Shown one piece after another: positions 1-11,452 of a stretch of 64,000 bases of DNA. How positions within the stretch are numbered: position 1 is the stretch's first letter; each line of letters starts with the position of its first letter. The notes below the pieces were generated by a model that was given only the letters and a program-made list of their open reading frames with translations, was not told the DNA's origin and made no database searches. The DNA lies in contig OV050030.1 of NCBI GenBank assembly GCA_920105625.2, positions 177,831,315 to 177,895,314 on the forward strand, in the 5' to 3' direction. The position numbers were made by a program, and so were the translations under genes. This DNA is from Clusia tigrina (lineage: Eukaryota > Arthropoda > Insecta > Diptera > Clusiidae).

Positions 1-854
1 GCGGCAACTGCAGAATTTTATATTGCGACAACGCCACAAACTTTGTAGGTGCCAATAACAAACTTTCAGAGCTCACCGAGTCTATATTCTAGACAGGGGG
101 TCAAGAAAAAATAAAAAATTCCTGTAATTACAAAGGAATCAACTTCCACTTCATTCCTCCACGCGCTCCTCATTTCGGAAGCTTATGGGAGGCAGCTGTG
201 AAATTGGCGAAACACCTTCTTCAACGCAGTCTCAATACCGCGCCCCTCACATATGAAGAACTGGAGACACTCATAATTGATATCGAAGCCATACTCAATT
301 CCAGGCCTATCACCACTATTTCAACTGACTCCAGAGACCTGGCGGCATTAACTCCGGGACACTTCCTAATCGGAGAACCCATGACTGCCTCCATCGACAC
401 CGCGGCAGCAGCTTCCGAAGTTTCTTTGGGCAAACGCTGGCAACTAATCAACAGCATCAAGCAGGAATTCTGGCGCAGATGGACTAAGGAATACCTGAGT
501 GAATTACAACAGAAAACAAAATGGAAACAACCCCAGAAGAACATTGAACTTGGAAGGCTGGTCTTAATTAAGGAAGACAACACACCCGTTCCTCAGTGGC
601 CTCTGGGACGTATAACTAGGGTATATAATGGCGAAGATGGCTATATTCGTGTTGCAGACATCCATACTATGAAAAACACGTTAAAGAGACCGATACACCG
701 TCTTGCCCCACTCCCAATAGAACCCACTTCCGAAGCCCAGCAGGAATCTGCGCCTGCAGCACCACCGAAAAAATGTCGACTTAGTAATATAGGCACCGTA
801 ATCACAGGTCTACTACTCTGCTTGGCAATAACGCTATGTGATGGAAGAATTTAG
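1..854 (+). pseudogene. BEL/Pao pol 3' end (integrase core and C-terminal domain)
   Basis: This is the end of a BEL/Pao retrotransposon polyprotein, cut at the left by the window edge. The frame is open from base 3 apart from a TAG at 90-92. DNATNFVGA at 27-53 carries the second catalytic aspartate region of the integrase. IPPRAPHFGSLWEAAVK from 153 is the conserved BEL/Pao block containing the catalytic glutamate. GHFLIGEPM and WPLGRITRVY downstream match the C-terminal integrase-associated domain typical of this superfamily. The last residues include a hydrophobic stretch (TVITGLLLCLAITLC), which may be a membrane segment or the start of an env-like region. One stop codon and the missing upstream part make it non-functional as seen. 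Confidence 0.85.
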
Positions 855-893
855 CAACACAAATTTAAAAACTGTTTTATTTAATTGGTCATT

Positions 894-1049
894 TCGGAAG
901 TCTGGTTATATGCACTAGTTCCTTCACTTAACAATAGTCTTGGTTTTGTACCTAGGCTACTTCACACATAATTATCGAAGATCGGGATATAAGCACCAGT
1001 ATCTTCATTCAATATTAATCTTGGTTTTGCACCTAGGCTATTTCATAAC
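894..1049. repeat. imperfect direct repeat, about 81-bp period, two units
   Basis: CTTGGTTTTGTACCTAGGCT at 939 recurs with one change at 1020. The flanking bases also align, for example CGGAAGTCTGG near 895 with CGAAGATCGGG near 976. It lies just downstream of the BEL/Pao stop codon and may be part of that element's 3' region or LTR. No coding sense is visible. Confidence 0.6.
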
Positions 1050-1113
1050 CCTAAAACAAGGCTATGGTGTATCTACCAGGACCCAGCTTAAATAAGGTAG
1101 AAAGAGAGTGGGA

Positions 1114-1561
<448 letters not shown>

Positions 1562-2514
1562 TAGCTTTGGCTCTGTTGAAGAGCTTGCGACATACTTTTC
1601 GTAGCTCAGCAATTTCCGAATTCCACCAAGGGGGTTTTGGTTTTCCTCTTGGTTTCGGGAAGTTGCAGGCTGATTTGGCAGAAGAGTTAAATAGTGCTGT
1701 AATGGTTTCAACCGCTCGATCTATATCGAGGTGATTATTGATCGTGGGAGGAGTCGACTGCAGGCCCGACTCCATAATGGTCTGGAATCGTGTCCAGTCA
1801 GTTCTTTTCCTGTTAGTGTGTCTTTTGCGCTCTGCCGCATCTAACGTATCTGATATCGCAATTCTAAAACAGATGTAACAGTGGTCCGAGAAGGAGCATT
1901 CCTGCAAAATGCGCCAGCTCGAAATAAGGTGAGACGAGTGATTATTGCCAAGAGTTAGATCGAGAACCTCCCTTCTATTTGAGGTAATGAAGGTTGGCTC
2001 TCCCCCTGTTAGTAATTACTATGTCGTTAGTAAGAAAAAAATCAAAGAGTGACTCACCCCGCTCGTTGGTATCCGTGCTGCCCCACACCTCGTGATGGGC
2101 ATTGGCATCGGCCCCGATGACTACCGGGATGCGCTTTCTATTAGCCTCCTCTACCAGCAGCCTTAAAGCATCCGGAGGCGGCGTCAGCCCGTGGTCGTGC
2201 GCCATGTAGCTGCTGACGATCCATATAGCCATGGTGTTGGTGGAAATAACCATGGCTACATTATCCTTGTCGCTGAACCTGTGAAGAAGAAGAGCGTTAA
2301 TATTGTTCTTAACAAGAATACAGGCTCTGGGTTTACCTCGATCCTGCACGAAAACTGTGCGGTATCCGCTTGTAGTGAGTCCGCGAACCTGATCATTTAC
2401 GACCCAAGGTTCTTGGACCAGTATGAGTTCCTCTCCTTTTTGAGTCAGGTGGAGGATCAGGGCTGCTGAGGCAGCCATGGAATGGTGAAGGTTAATCTGT
2501 AATACCCTCACCAT
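1562..2514 (-). pseudogene. LOA copy A ORF2, apurinic-like endonuclease domain
   Basis: Translation on the minus strand starts MVRVLQINLHHSMAAS at 2514 and runs to a stop at 1975, which covers most of an AP-like endonuclease: LVQEPWVVN, then VVIGADANAHHEVWGS with the catalytic Asp and Asn, then GESLFDFFLTN. A one-base change in a G run moves the rest (LQECSFSDHCYICF and onward) into another frame from about 1907 down to the truncation. Unlike copies B and C, copy A keeps the reading frame across DKDNVAMVIS, so its endonuclease is the least damaged of the three. Confidence 0.82.
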
Positions 2515-3736
2515 TCCCGGAGGTGGCCATCATCGTCACGCTGGCTGCCTCCTCTTCTGACAGAGGAGAATCACCAACGTCGTCGATATTGGTTATCGGA
2601 CGTCCGCAGAAACTGCCTACCGATTCTGAGGCCGAAGCGTAACTCTCCCCATCATCGAAGGTGAGATCCGGTTCGGCCTGAATGGTTGGCTTGTATGCTC
2701 CCTGGTTGTCGCTCCTATAGACCTTGAGTGAGATCGAACTAAAGCCATAGTTGATCTCTCCCTTTTTGGCATTAATAGGGGCTAGAGAGTCCTCATTAAG
2801 AATAATGATAATCTCTCGAGAGTTGCCCTTGGGCTCGCTTATTTTTGCAACCTTCCAGTCATCCGTGGGGAGGTCGTTATTGCTGAGCCTAAGCAACTCC
2901 AGAATTTCGTCCGGCGAGGAATGCTCTGCCGGAACTCAGGCCCTGGAACGCGGGCGGTTCGGCATCTGGTCTCTGGGAATAGCTAAGAGCTTGGCCCCCG
3001 GCCAGATTTCGCCAACCATTGAGATGGCCATCTTGTAAAGCTCAGCCGAGCGCTCATCTGAGCACGCGATGAGCTTCACGTGCCCCTGATACCATCCCGC
3101 GTCCCGGCATACAGGTGATGGGCCAGGATTGGCCCTCAGGATGTCCCTGTAGATCCTGAAAAGGGCCTTCTCCACCATTTCCCAGTTCGCTGGGGAAATG
3201 GTACCGTCACTGTTTCCAGTGTCAACGATTGCCCAGATGAGGCCCTCTTTGGCTACCTCATTAAATGGCCGAGTCAGTCTCGGCTGGGTAGCCAGTCATG
3301 GGCGTTTAGTTTGTCGCACGACTGCTCAGGAGTTCTGCTCAGTCGACCGTTGTCGTTTCTGAGCACCCTCAGGGGGTGGCTGAGGATGAGCACCAACATT
3401 TTGGAGAGCCCATGCAAGCGCTCCCTTGTCTTTATCAGACAGTGAAGCGGGGTCGGCAGTTTACAGCTTTTGCAGAATCCTGAAGGCGGACCTCCGGGTA
3501 CTGTATGCCCGAGTACACGCATTCACATGCGTGCGAGCACCTGAAGAGAAATCGGTGCTGGCGCGCGTGCTGGCTTAGGTCGGCTTATTTGCCGGAGCTC
3601 TCCATGTACCAGACCGAGGAACGGACGGAGGGGCGACCCTAACACCTGGCGTAGCTACCATGGCCCGAAGCAGGGTTTTTGTGACCCTGTGAGGATGCGC
3701 TTGTGTCTGTGCGCGGGGCTGGCCGTTTGGCCGTAA
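2492..3736 (-). pseudogene. LOA copy A ORF1 (gag-like, DUF4780-like), broken
   Basis: Minus-strand translation gives the WEMVEKALFRIYRDILRAN segment and VCRDAGWYQGHVKLIACS, then RDQMPNRPRSRA followed by an in-frame TGA at 2936-2938. After it come LRLSNNDLPTDDWKV and the acidic C-terminus ending at 2492. The block resembles the DUF4780-type domain found in ORF1 of LOA-related insect elements; this assignment is from memory of the family. The N-terminal half has extra changes that break the frame near 3280-3520. The first four codons lie at 5274-5262, across the inserted LTR. Its last 23 bases overlap the ORF2 start. Confidence 0.75.
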
Positions 3737-3738
3737 CA

Positions 3739-3799
3739 CCTGTAACGACTCAAATTTATAGCTGGGGTAAAACTCAGCGGCTCCAGGGGTCGTTACAGG
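3739..3799. repeat. 11-bp perfect inverted repeat at the solo LTR end
   Basis: CCTGTAACGAC at 3739-3749 is the exact complement of GTCGTTACAGG at 3789-3799, with a 39-base loop. It lies in the presumed U5 end of the solo LTR; its first two bases belong to the target duplication. Confidence 0.75.
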
Positions 3800-3942
3800 A
3801 AATTACTCAGTAGTTGTATTTTAAGTTTTCTTTATTTAATATTTACGCTTATCACTAGGCTTACACGTTATTACATAGAAATGATGGGTTTTATGAAGGC
3901 CGCTCCTGAACTTGGTGCTGTGCCGTCCTGTCTCCAGTCTCG

Positions 3943-4190
3943 ACGGTGGTGGATTGAAAAACCACTTCCACCGGTTTGACTCTGAGAAGCAAGTCCTGGT
4001 TTTCTATGAAGGCGGATTGAAAAACCCAGCGTTCGTAGCAAACTCAGTTCTTCTTAATGTCTCAGTCTGTGCCTTTAGTCTTTCGTTTCAACGGTGGTGG
4101 ATTGACAAACCACTTCCACCGCTTCTAACGCTGACAAACAAACTCTGGTTTATTATGAGAGTGGATTAAAGTCCAACACTCGTAGTAAAT
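3943..4190. repeat. tandem repeat within the solo LTR (about 148-bp period)
   Basis: ACGGTGGTGGATTGA at 3943 recurs at 4091, and both are followed by AAACCACTTCCACC. Each unit can form a local hairpin between GGTGGTGG and CCACTTCCACC. Later parts of the unit (CTGGTTTTCTATGA / CTGGTTTATTATGA) also align. This is internal duplication in the LTR, probably in U3. Confidence 0.7.
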
Positions 4191-4499
4191 GCAGCGCTTG
4201 TGTGTGTGTGTGTCCGTTGGTAATGTTTCCTAGTCTCGTGGCGTCTATGCGGCAAAGTTTCTTCAGTACTTACTTACGCGATGTCTTAGCAGGGAAAAAG
4301 AGAGCGTATGCCCGGTTGCAGGCGCTTTTATAGCCACCTGTTGAACTTCTAGTTGTTGTTCCAGTCCCGCTGGCCGGTGCTCCGACTACCGCTTCCTGCT
4401 GCTAAGGCCAAGGCATTGTTGGTGTTTTCCTCTTGACCTTAGGCGACCCTCAGCGTCTTCCTGGAAAAGTCCGGCTGTTGTCAAGCGCGTAGTAGTTGC

Positions 4500-4592
4500 A
4501 GCGGCCCGTCGTTGCTGTTGCACGCCCTGTAGTTGTTGTTGCACGCCCTGTTGTTGTTGTTGCACGCCCTGTTGTTGTTATTGTACGCATGA
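4500..4592. repeat. GCACGCCCTG/TTG minisatellite inside the solo LTR
   Basis: The unit TTGTTGTTGCACGCCCTG is repeated about four times with small changes between 4500 and 4592. The last unit is diverged (TTATTGTACGCATG). Further TTG-rich runs continue to about 4990. Confidence 0.75.
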
Positions 4593-5274
4593 TTTTCTTC
4601 TGCTGGTGGTTAATATTAATTCAATTATCCACCAGCGTTTGAAAACTATTTGTGCGTTTCTCCTTTGTGTGATGTCCGCGCAACTTGTCTGCACAACGAT
4701 TGTTATGTCGTTGTCTCTTTTTCTTTTCATTCGTTCCTCGTGTTGTTGTCGTTCTATTTCCCGAGCTAACGCACTCGGTAAATTCTACCGAGTCGTGTTG
4801 TTGTAATTAACGACGGATTAATTGAAACCTGCTTGCAGTGTTGTTGTTGTTGTCGATCAGTGCACACGGCTGGCTTGAGTTCGCCAAGTCTGTCGGCGCA
4901 TTCGTGTTGGTATAATTCACATGCAATTCCTTTTCCTTGTCTTACGCAAGCGGCTGGCTTGGCTTTACCAATGCTGCTGTTGACATTCCGCTTGCGTAGT
5001 TGTTGGTACCATTTGCATGTGATTTATTGACCATCGTTTATTATTTTGTGCATTTCATGCGCTCCCGCTTTCGCCGTGGTTTCTATTGGTGCGAAGGTAT
5101 TCTAAGAATTCACATTAAGTGTTGATGGGGCCGCGCAAGGTGATTGGTTAGCACTCAAACTTCTTCGCACGCGAGTGAGGCTGGCGGTCCATTCTCGCAG
5201 TGACTATTGCTTTGGGGAATTATTGTGCGAACAAAATTAGTCAATAATTTTGCTCGTCACACACCCGAAGACAT

Positions 5275-5926
5275 CCTTGGTCTGGCGACAAATGTCCAAC
5301 ACGAAACTGTTTGTGAGCTTAAGGCTGTTTTTTTTGCCTAACTAAGCTCGTTCTTGTGGTGGTTTTTAGCTCCCCTTGTGGGTTGGCCGCGGATCTTTTG
5401 TGGGAGATTAGAAATGTGCCCATGCAAAAAGGGTCCCCACTCAAAGCCGCTATCTCAGTACGAATGTGAAGTCACCGTATTGGTCCCATGGTTATCTATG
5501 CAGATGCAGGGAGGCCATGCGAGGGTTGGCACAAGTCCTTATGGGTGCGAGTGCTCAGAGCCAGACCAGTGCTAATTGGGGGCCAGTCTCAACCAAACCT
5601 ACATCGTCAACCAAATGACGACGTACATGGAACGTACTTTAAGGCCTGCCAAGGTTTTAACGGGACGGGGACTAATGTAACTTTAAACTGGAGCCGTAGG
5701 CACTGGGTTTCATCGCAGTGGTATTGGGTGCAGAAGCCACACCCGCCAGCCCAGGAGCAATCAAATAAAGAGATTGTTTGATTGGTAGTCCGTGGACGAA
5801 TAGTGTCAGTAGTGGCAGTCTGACATCAGATGCTCTCCACAGGGAGGTTGCACCGGATGCCGTAGGGGGAAATAGACCATTTAGCGCTATCCAGAGTGCA
5901 CCACGAGGAGGCGATCTACTCTACAC
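5275..5926 (-). other. LOA copy A 5' leader
   Basis: This region aligns in reverse orientation with the untranslated leaders of copies B (42973-43604) and C (55722-56355), including the block around GGCTCTGAGCACTCGCACCC. It is more diverged than B and C are from each other, so copy A comes from a separate insertion. It ends at AGTGTAGAGTAGATCGCC, next to (TA)n, and this end appears to be the true 5' terminus of the family. Confidence 0.8.
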
Positions 5927-6831
<905 letters not shown>

Positions 6832-6854
6832 ACAAAGATTGTTGGGGGGTACTC
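6832..6854 (-). mobile_element. LOA leader fragment D, left part
   Basis: AAAGATTGTTGGGGGGTACTC matches the leader of copies A to C on the minus strand. It continues at 20883 after the E1 insertion; its last five bases (TACTC) are the E1 target duplication. Confidence 0.6.
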
Positions 6855-7007
6855 TGTAACATGAATTATCGATCAAAGTAACCGATCGTTAATGATCTCA
6901 TCCCTACATTGTATATTACCATCCCTGACAAATGAATGAAGTAATAAAACCAGTTCGGTAATTAATGCTAACAAGAGCAAACGTGTTTTATTAAAGCGTG
7001 TGATACA
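6855..7007 (+). repeat. E1 5' LTR
   Basis: 153 bp, TGTAACA...TGATACA. It contains AATAAA and ATTAAA-type signals near 6942-6990. It is followed directly by the primer-binding site. Confidence 0.88.
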
Positions 7008-7021
7008 TGGTGTCAGAAGTG
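7008..7021 (+). promoter_or_regulatory. E1 primer-binding site
   Basis: TGGTGTCAGAAGTG begins immediately after the LTR CA. Position and the leading TGG fit a tRNA 3' end complement; the tRNA species is not assigned. Confidence 0.65.
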
Positions 7022-7078
7022 AAAAACATAAAGTAAAGTAATAGAAAAATTCAGTAAAAGAAAAAAAAGTGAAATACA

Positions 7079-10039
7079 ATGCCGGACAATAAACCACAAA
7101 CAGAAAACCAATCGTACAGGCATTTACGACAGCCTAAACCCATAACAATCAAAATAAATATGGCAGTGGAGTGGAAACAGTGGAAAATTGCTTATGACTG
7201 GTATGCAAAGGCTACCCAGTTAAATAAAGAGGCATCAAGTGTCCAAGTCGCCGTATTTATGTCCACAATAGGATATGAAGCGTGCGAAATATTTGAGACG
7301 TTTGAGCTCACAGAAGCACAAAAATCCAACATGGCCGAAATTATCAAGGAATTCGACCAATATTTTATCCCAAAAAAGACCGACGCATACGAAGCTTACG
7401 TCTTCAATAAAATGGCGCAAGAAGAGGAGGAAAGATTTGAAGAATTCTTGACGCGCATAACGGCACAGGCAAAACTATGCAATTACGAAGACGTAGAAAA
7501 AAGAATGCTGAGGGACAAAATCGTAAGTGGAATAAAAAGCAACAAAGTGCGAGAAAAGTTACTGGCAGAGGACAAGCTAACATTCGACACAGCAGTAAGA
7601 ACATGCAGAGCTAGTGAAATAGCAACACTACAGGCGACAGAAATGAGAAAAGATAACGAACAAAAAGAAGTGTCGGTAGTTAACAAAATGCAAAAACCGC
7701 GAAACCATTATAACAATGACAATAACAACGCGAGGACAAGTGAAAGTCAAAAATTCGACTGTAAACGTTGTGGAACGAAACACGAGAATAGAAATTACCC
7801 AGCATACAAAACACAATGCATAAAATGTGGAAAAAATGGGCATTTCATGAAAATGTGTAAAACAAAACAAAATGTACACACAGTGAAACGCGAAAGTGAA
7901 GAATCAGTAACTTCTAGCGGAGACGAATATTATGTCGTAGACAGTATTAACACAAAAACGATGAACAGTGAATGGTCGGAAATAATAAAAGTGGGTAAAC
8001 AACAAATTAAAGTTAAATTAGACACCGGAGCACAGTGTAACGTGCTACCACACAGAATCGTCGAAAAACTAAAACTTACAAATACAATGAAAAAATCAAA
8101 AGTGTCAACAATAGTGTCCTACAGTGATCACAAAATAAAAGTATGTGGTGAATTATTGCTGAATTGCAAAATCAAAGACAAAGACACAAAAATAAAATTT
8201 TTAATAATAAACGAAAACGTATCACCAGTCCTGGGTAAAACAACGTGTGAAAATGAAAATTTGATCCTAAGAGTAAAAGAAATTAAATTGAACAGTGACA
8301 TAAATGCCCTTGTAAAAACAAAATATAAAGATCTATTCAAAGGAATAGGATGTCTGAAAAGCTATGAATATGACATTGACGTTATTGAAAACCCTGATTT
8401 CGACATACACCCAGCAAGATCAATACCAATAACACTAAGACAACAAGTGAAAGCCGAATTAGACAGAATGGTCAGTGAGGATATAATAAAACAAATATTC
8501 AAGCCCACACCAGTAGTGTCGCCGATGGTAGTAGTAAAGCAAAAGGGTAAAATTCGAATTTGCATCGACCCTTCAGACGTCAACAGAAACATCAAACGAA
8601 GACACTACCCGTTAAGTTCAATTGAGTCCATCGCATCAAGACTAGAAAATAGCAAATATTTTACGTTGCTGGATTGCACCAAAGGATTTTAGCAGATAAA
8701 AGTAAGCGAAAGAACACAAGAATATTTAACATTCGCAACACCATGGGGTCGTTATTGCTGCAAAAGATTACCATTTGGACTAGCATCAGCACCGGAAGTT
8801 TTCCAGCAGATCATGTCAGACTTGTTACGTGACGTTCCAGGCGTGGAAGTAGCAATGGACGACATACTCATACACGCAAGCACAGAAGAGAAAAACATTA
8901 TATTAACTGAAAAAGTGCTACAAATAATAAAAGACAACGAACTAAAACTTAATAGCGAAAAATGCATTTTCAAAGCTACACGCGTTAAGTTTTTAGGCCA
9001 TATACTAACAGGCAATGGGCTTGAAGTGGACAAAAGCAAAGTCGAAGCTATAGCGAAGCTAAAAACTCCATCAAACAAAACAGAGTTATCGCGCATACTC
9101 GGAATGGTCACATATCTAGGAAAATTCATACCAAACTTGTCACAATTAACGGTACTGCTAAGAGTATTAATGAAAAAGAAAGTGGAATGGGTTTGGAACA
9201 ACGAACAAGATGAAGCGCTTAAAAAGGTCAAGAAAACGTTAAGCGAAACCCCAGTTTTAAAATATTACGCTGTAAATGATCCAGTAACTCTATCAGTGGA
9301 TGCATCATCGAAAGATATAGGAGCAGTATTGCTACAAAGAGGTCAACCAGTGGCATATGCGACGAAATCACTGACGAAATGTGAACAAAACTATCCACAA
9401 ATAGCAAGAGAGGCATACGCAATACGATTTGGATGCAAGAAGTTTCACGACTATATATGGGGAAAAGACATAACAATCGAGACAGATCACAAACCACTAG
9501 AAACAATATGGAAGAAATCGCTAGTAGCAGCACCACCTCGACTAAGAAGAATTCTACTAGATCTCAAAGAATACAATCCAAAAATAATATACAAAAAAGG
9601 TTCTGAAAATGCAGTTTATTCATCGAAAGAATTTAATGAATTCGCTAAGGTTTGGAATTTCAAATTAATAACATCGAGTCCAAGCTTTGCAAGATCCAAC
9701 GGTTTAGCAGAAAAATTCGTCGGTATAGCCAAAAATCTCATCAAGAAATGCGACATCACAAATGAAGACTTACAAATGGCATTACTAACGGCCAGAAACA
9801 CACCCAGAAACAACAAAATTGGAACACCAGTATCCAGACTATTTGGCAGAAGCACCAGATCACCTCTAGCCATAATTGACAAAATGTTGCAACCAAAACC
9901 TCCACCTAACGTCTCGGATCAACTACGAAAAGAACGTGAAAAACAAAAACATTATGCCGATAAAGGAGCTAAATAATCAAGATCATACTCCACAGGAGAA
10001 AAAGTGATGATTTACGACACAGACGACGGACTATGGTAC
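7079..10039 (+). pseudogene. E1 gag-pol polyprotein, integrase core deleted, two in-frame stops
   Basis: One frame runs from ATG 7079. Gag is followed by two knuckles: the first is damaged (CKRCGTKHENRNYP, last Cys replaced by Tyr), the second intact (CIKCGKNGHFMKMC). Protease has LDTGAQCNVLP. RT has RICIDPSDVNRNIKRRHYPL and LLDCTKGF, then a TAG at 8690-8692 where a Trp codon is expected, then FGLASAPEVFQ and AMDDILIHA (a variant of the YxDD box). RNase H has LSVDASSKDIGAVLLQ. At about 9612-9618 RNase H (KKGSENAV) is joined in frame to the integrase C-terminal part (SSKEFNEFAKVW), so the zinc finger and the first two catalytic Asp are gone. A TAA at 9974 follows. The frame then runs to the E2 insertion and resumes at 20608-20718. 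Confidence 0.88.
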
Positions 10040-10509
10040 TGTTGTGAGTTAGAATCAAGCTACTTACGCGTAGTTGACTCACAGCACCGGCTCCTATTAA
10101 ATTCATTAAGAACGCACATATTTTTAGGGTGCAAATATTGAAAATGAACAGTAATTATTCATTAATTATGATGTAAACTTTTAGGGTGTCACAGTTCCGC
10201 AGTCAAGCTGACGAGGGGCATTTAGAATGCACCGACGACACTTTTACTTGCAGTAGGTCAGCGGGCTTGAGCAACTGACACCAAATAACAATTGCGTAAC
10301 TGGAACACCAGAAAAGTGAAGACGTAGACTGTAATGTTTATTTGTAAATAGTATATAAGAACTAGCATTTTAAGAATAAAGCTCTCTTGTTGTTTTAAAC
10401 CCAAAATAGTGCAGTGCTCATTTAATAAAGTGGTGTAGGTTTTGCAGGTTCCCGCGACAGGACATTCCAGAGGACGTCTCTCGCCGACAAGCAGATACGG
10501 ACCCCAACA
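10040..10509 (+). repeat. E2 5' LTR
   Basis: 470 bp. TATATAA lies at 10352-10358. Candidate polyadenylation signals AATAAA lie at 10375-10380 and 10424-10429. The identical arrangement recurs in the 3' LTR. Confidence 0.93.
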
Positions 10510-10512
10510 TTT

Positions 10513-10526
10513 TGGCGCAGCCGGTC
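10513..10526 (+). promoter_or_regulatory. E2 primer-binding site
   Basis: TGGCGCAGCCGGTC lies three bases after the LTR end. It resembles the TGGCGCAG-type sites of several insect gypsy-group elements that are primed by tRNA-Ser; the tRNA assignment is from general knowledge. Confidence 0.7.
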
Positions 10527-11452
10527 TAAAGGACCTATTGGAGCAATCCCAGGGCAAGGAACCCTGAAGCAGAGAGGCATCCTGCAAGGAATTCGAAGGA
10601 CCTCATCTAAGGACACTGTGGAAAAAAGGATGTCATCGGGAAAAATAATGGTGAGTAGAGTGTATAGTAGCGTAAAATAAGTAGATACTTCTGCGACCCT
10701 GAAGGCGCCGTAGCGCTGGTCAAAGAAGTCGCAACCTATAGGCGCGCTTGCGCTGTTGCACGCAGCTTTGAATGGCAACCATAAACCGTCAGTATGATCG
10801 GACGGTCTATGTATGTTCATCCTAGCTGTGAGGATTTTTTTTAGGGGATTTGTGTTTGTTTGTCGGTAGGGACATTTATACGATTCAATTTATATTCTTT
10901 TGAAATCAAAATAAAGATTGATTTAAATATTTGGCATTTTGAGTTTAGGGTATTAGGAGAAGAGGTGCAGACAACACGTGTTGTTGCATCAAAGTTTTTT
11001 GTAGTTCGGAAACTACGATTTGCGTAGCAATGTTGAAGAAAACATTTAAATGCTATTATTATGTGGCGCATACGTTACGGGTTTATTTTTAAATATGGAT
11101 TCAAATTTCCGGGAATGAATCAAGACACTTTTGCCGGTAAATCAAATTTCGGTTTTTACAAACATATGGCCTTTTCTATGGATTCTTGGGAGAATTAAAA
11201 GATGGTGAGAGGAAATCAAGCAGTATCTGTGGGAAGTCAAGAACCAATTTACACTGATGGAAGGACTTAATGGACGCCGTTAGACAGCGGATTTGAAACT
11301 TGAGATGGAGGATAAGTAAAGAAAGAATATAAACATAGAATTTACGGTGGAATGTTTTTTTTTTTAAATAAATTTGTATTTATCAATAGTTTTAACAAAT
11401 ATTGGATTTTTATTTGTAATTGGGATACGACATCTGTTCTGGCATTTGGGAT
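10527..11452 (+). other. E2 leader, no gene seen
   Basis: About 0.93 kb between the primer-binding site and the gag start. It holds no convincing ORF and carries T-rich runs near 10835 and 11350. It would contain the packaging and leader signals of E2. Confidence 0.6.

Larger units (their letters stand above)
3741..5261 (-). mobile_element. solo LTR (1521 bp) inserted in LOA ORF1
   Basis: The insert starts TGTAACGACT and ends GCTCGTCACA (TG...CA), with imperfect inverted ends. It is flanked by a 4-bp duplication CACC (3737-3740 and 5262-5265). Removing it rejoins the LOA sequence at the ORF1 start exactly as in copies B and C. There is no primer-binding site, polypurine tract or coding region inside, so it is read as a solo LTR left by LTR-LTR recombination. 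Orientation is judged minus because AATAAA lies on that strand at about 3832, roughly 90 bp from the 3741 end. Superfamily is uncertain: a 4-bp duplication fits Ty3/gypsy. Confidence 0.75.
1562..5926 (-). mobile_element. LOA-like non-LTR retrotransposon, copy A (3'-truncated, split by a solo LTR)
   Basis: On the minus strand this copy has the 5' leader (5926-5275), ORF1 and the endonuclease part of ORF2, matching copies B and C elsewhere in the window. It stops at about 1562, in the linker after the endonuclease, so reverse transcriptase, RNase H and the 3' tail are absent. Loss of the 3' end with a complete 5' end is opposite to the usual truncation of non-LTR elements and implies a later deletion. 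A 1521-bp solo LTR interrupts it at the fifth ORF1 codon. The 5' end abuts a (TA)n array. Confidence 0.88.

Noticed and set aside
4500..4592. Regularly spaced repeat units resembling a CRISPR array
   Set aside because: The units are contiguous minisatellite repeats without unique spacers, in a eukaryotic LTR.
7235..8595. Minus-strand frames of 60-83 codons opposite E1 gag-pol, and similar ones opposite E2 gag and pol
   Set aside because: They are antisense shadows of the real coding frames, with no motif of their own.
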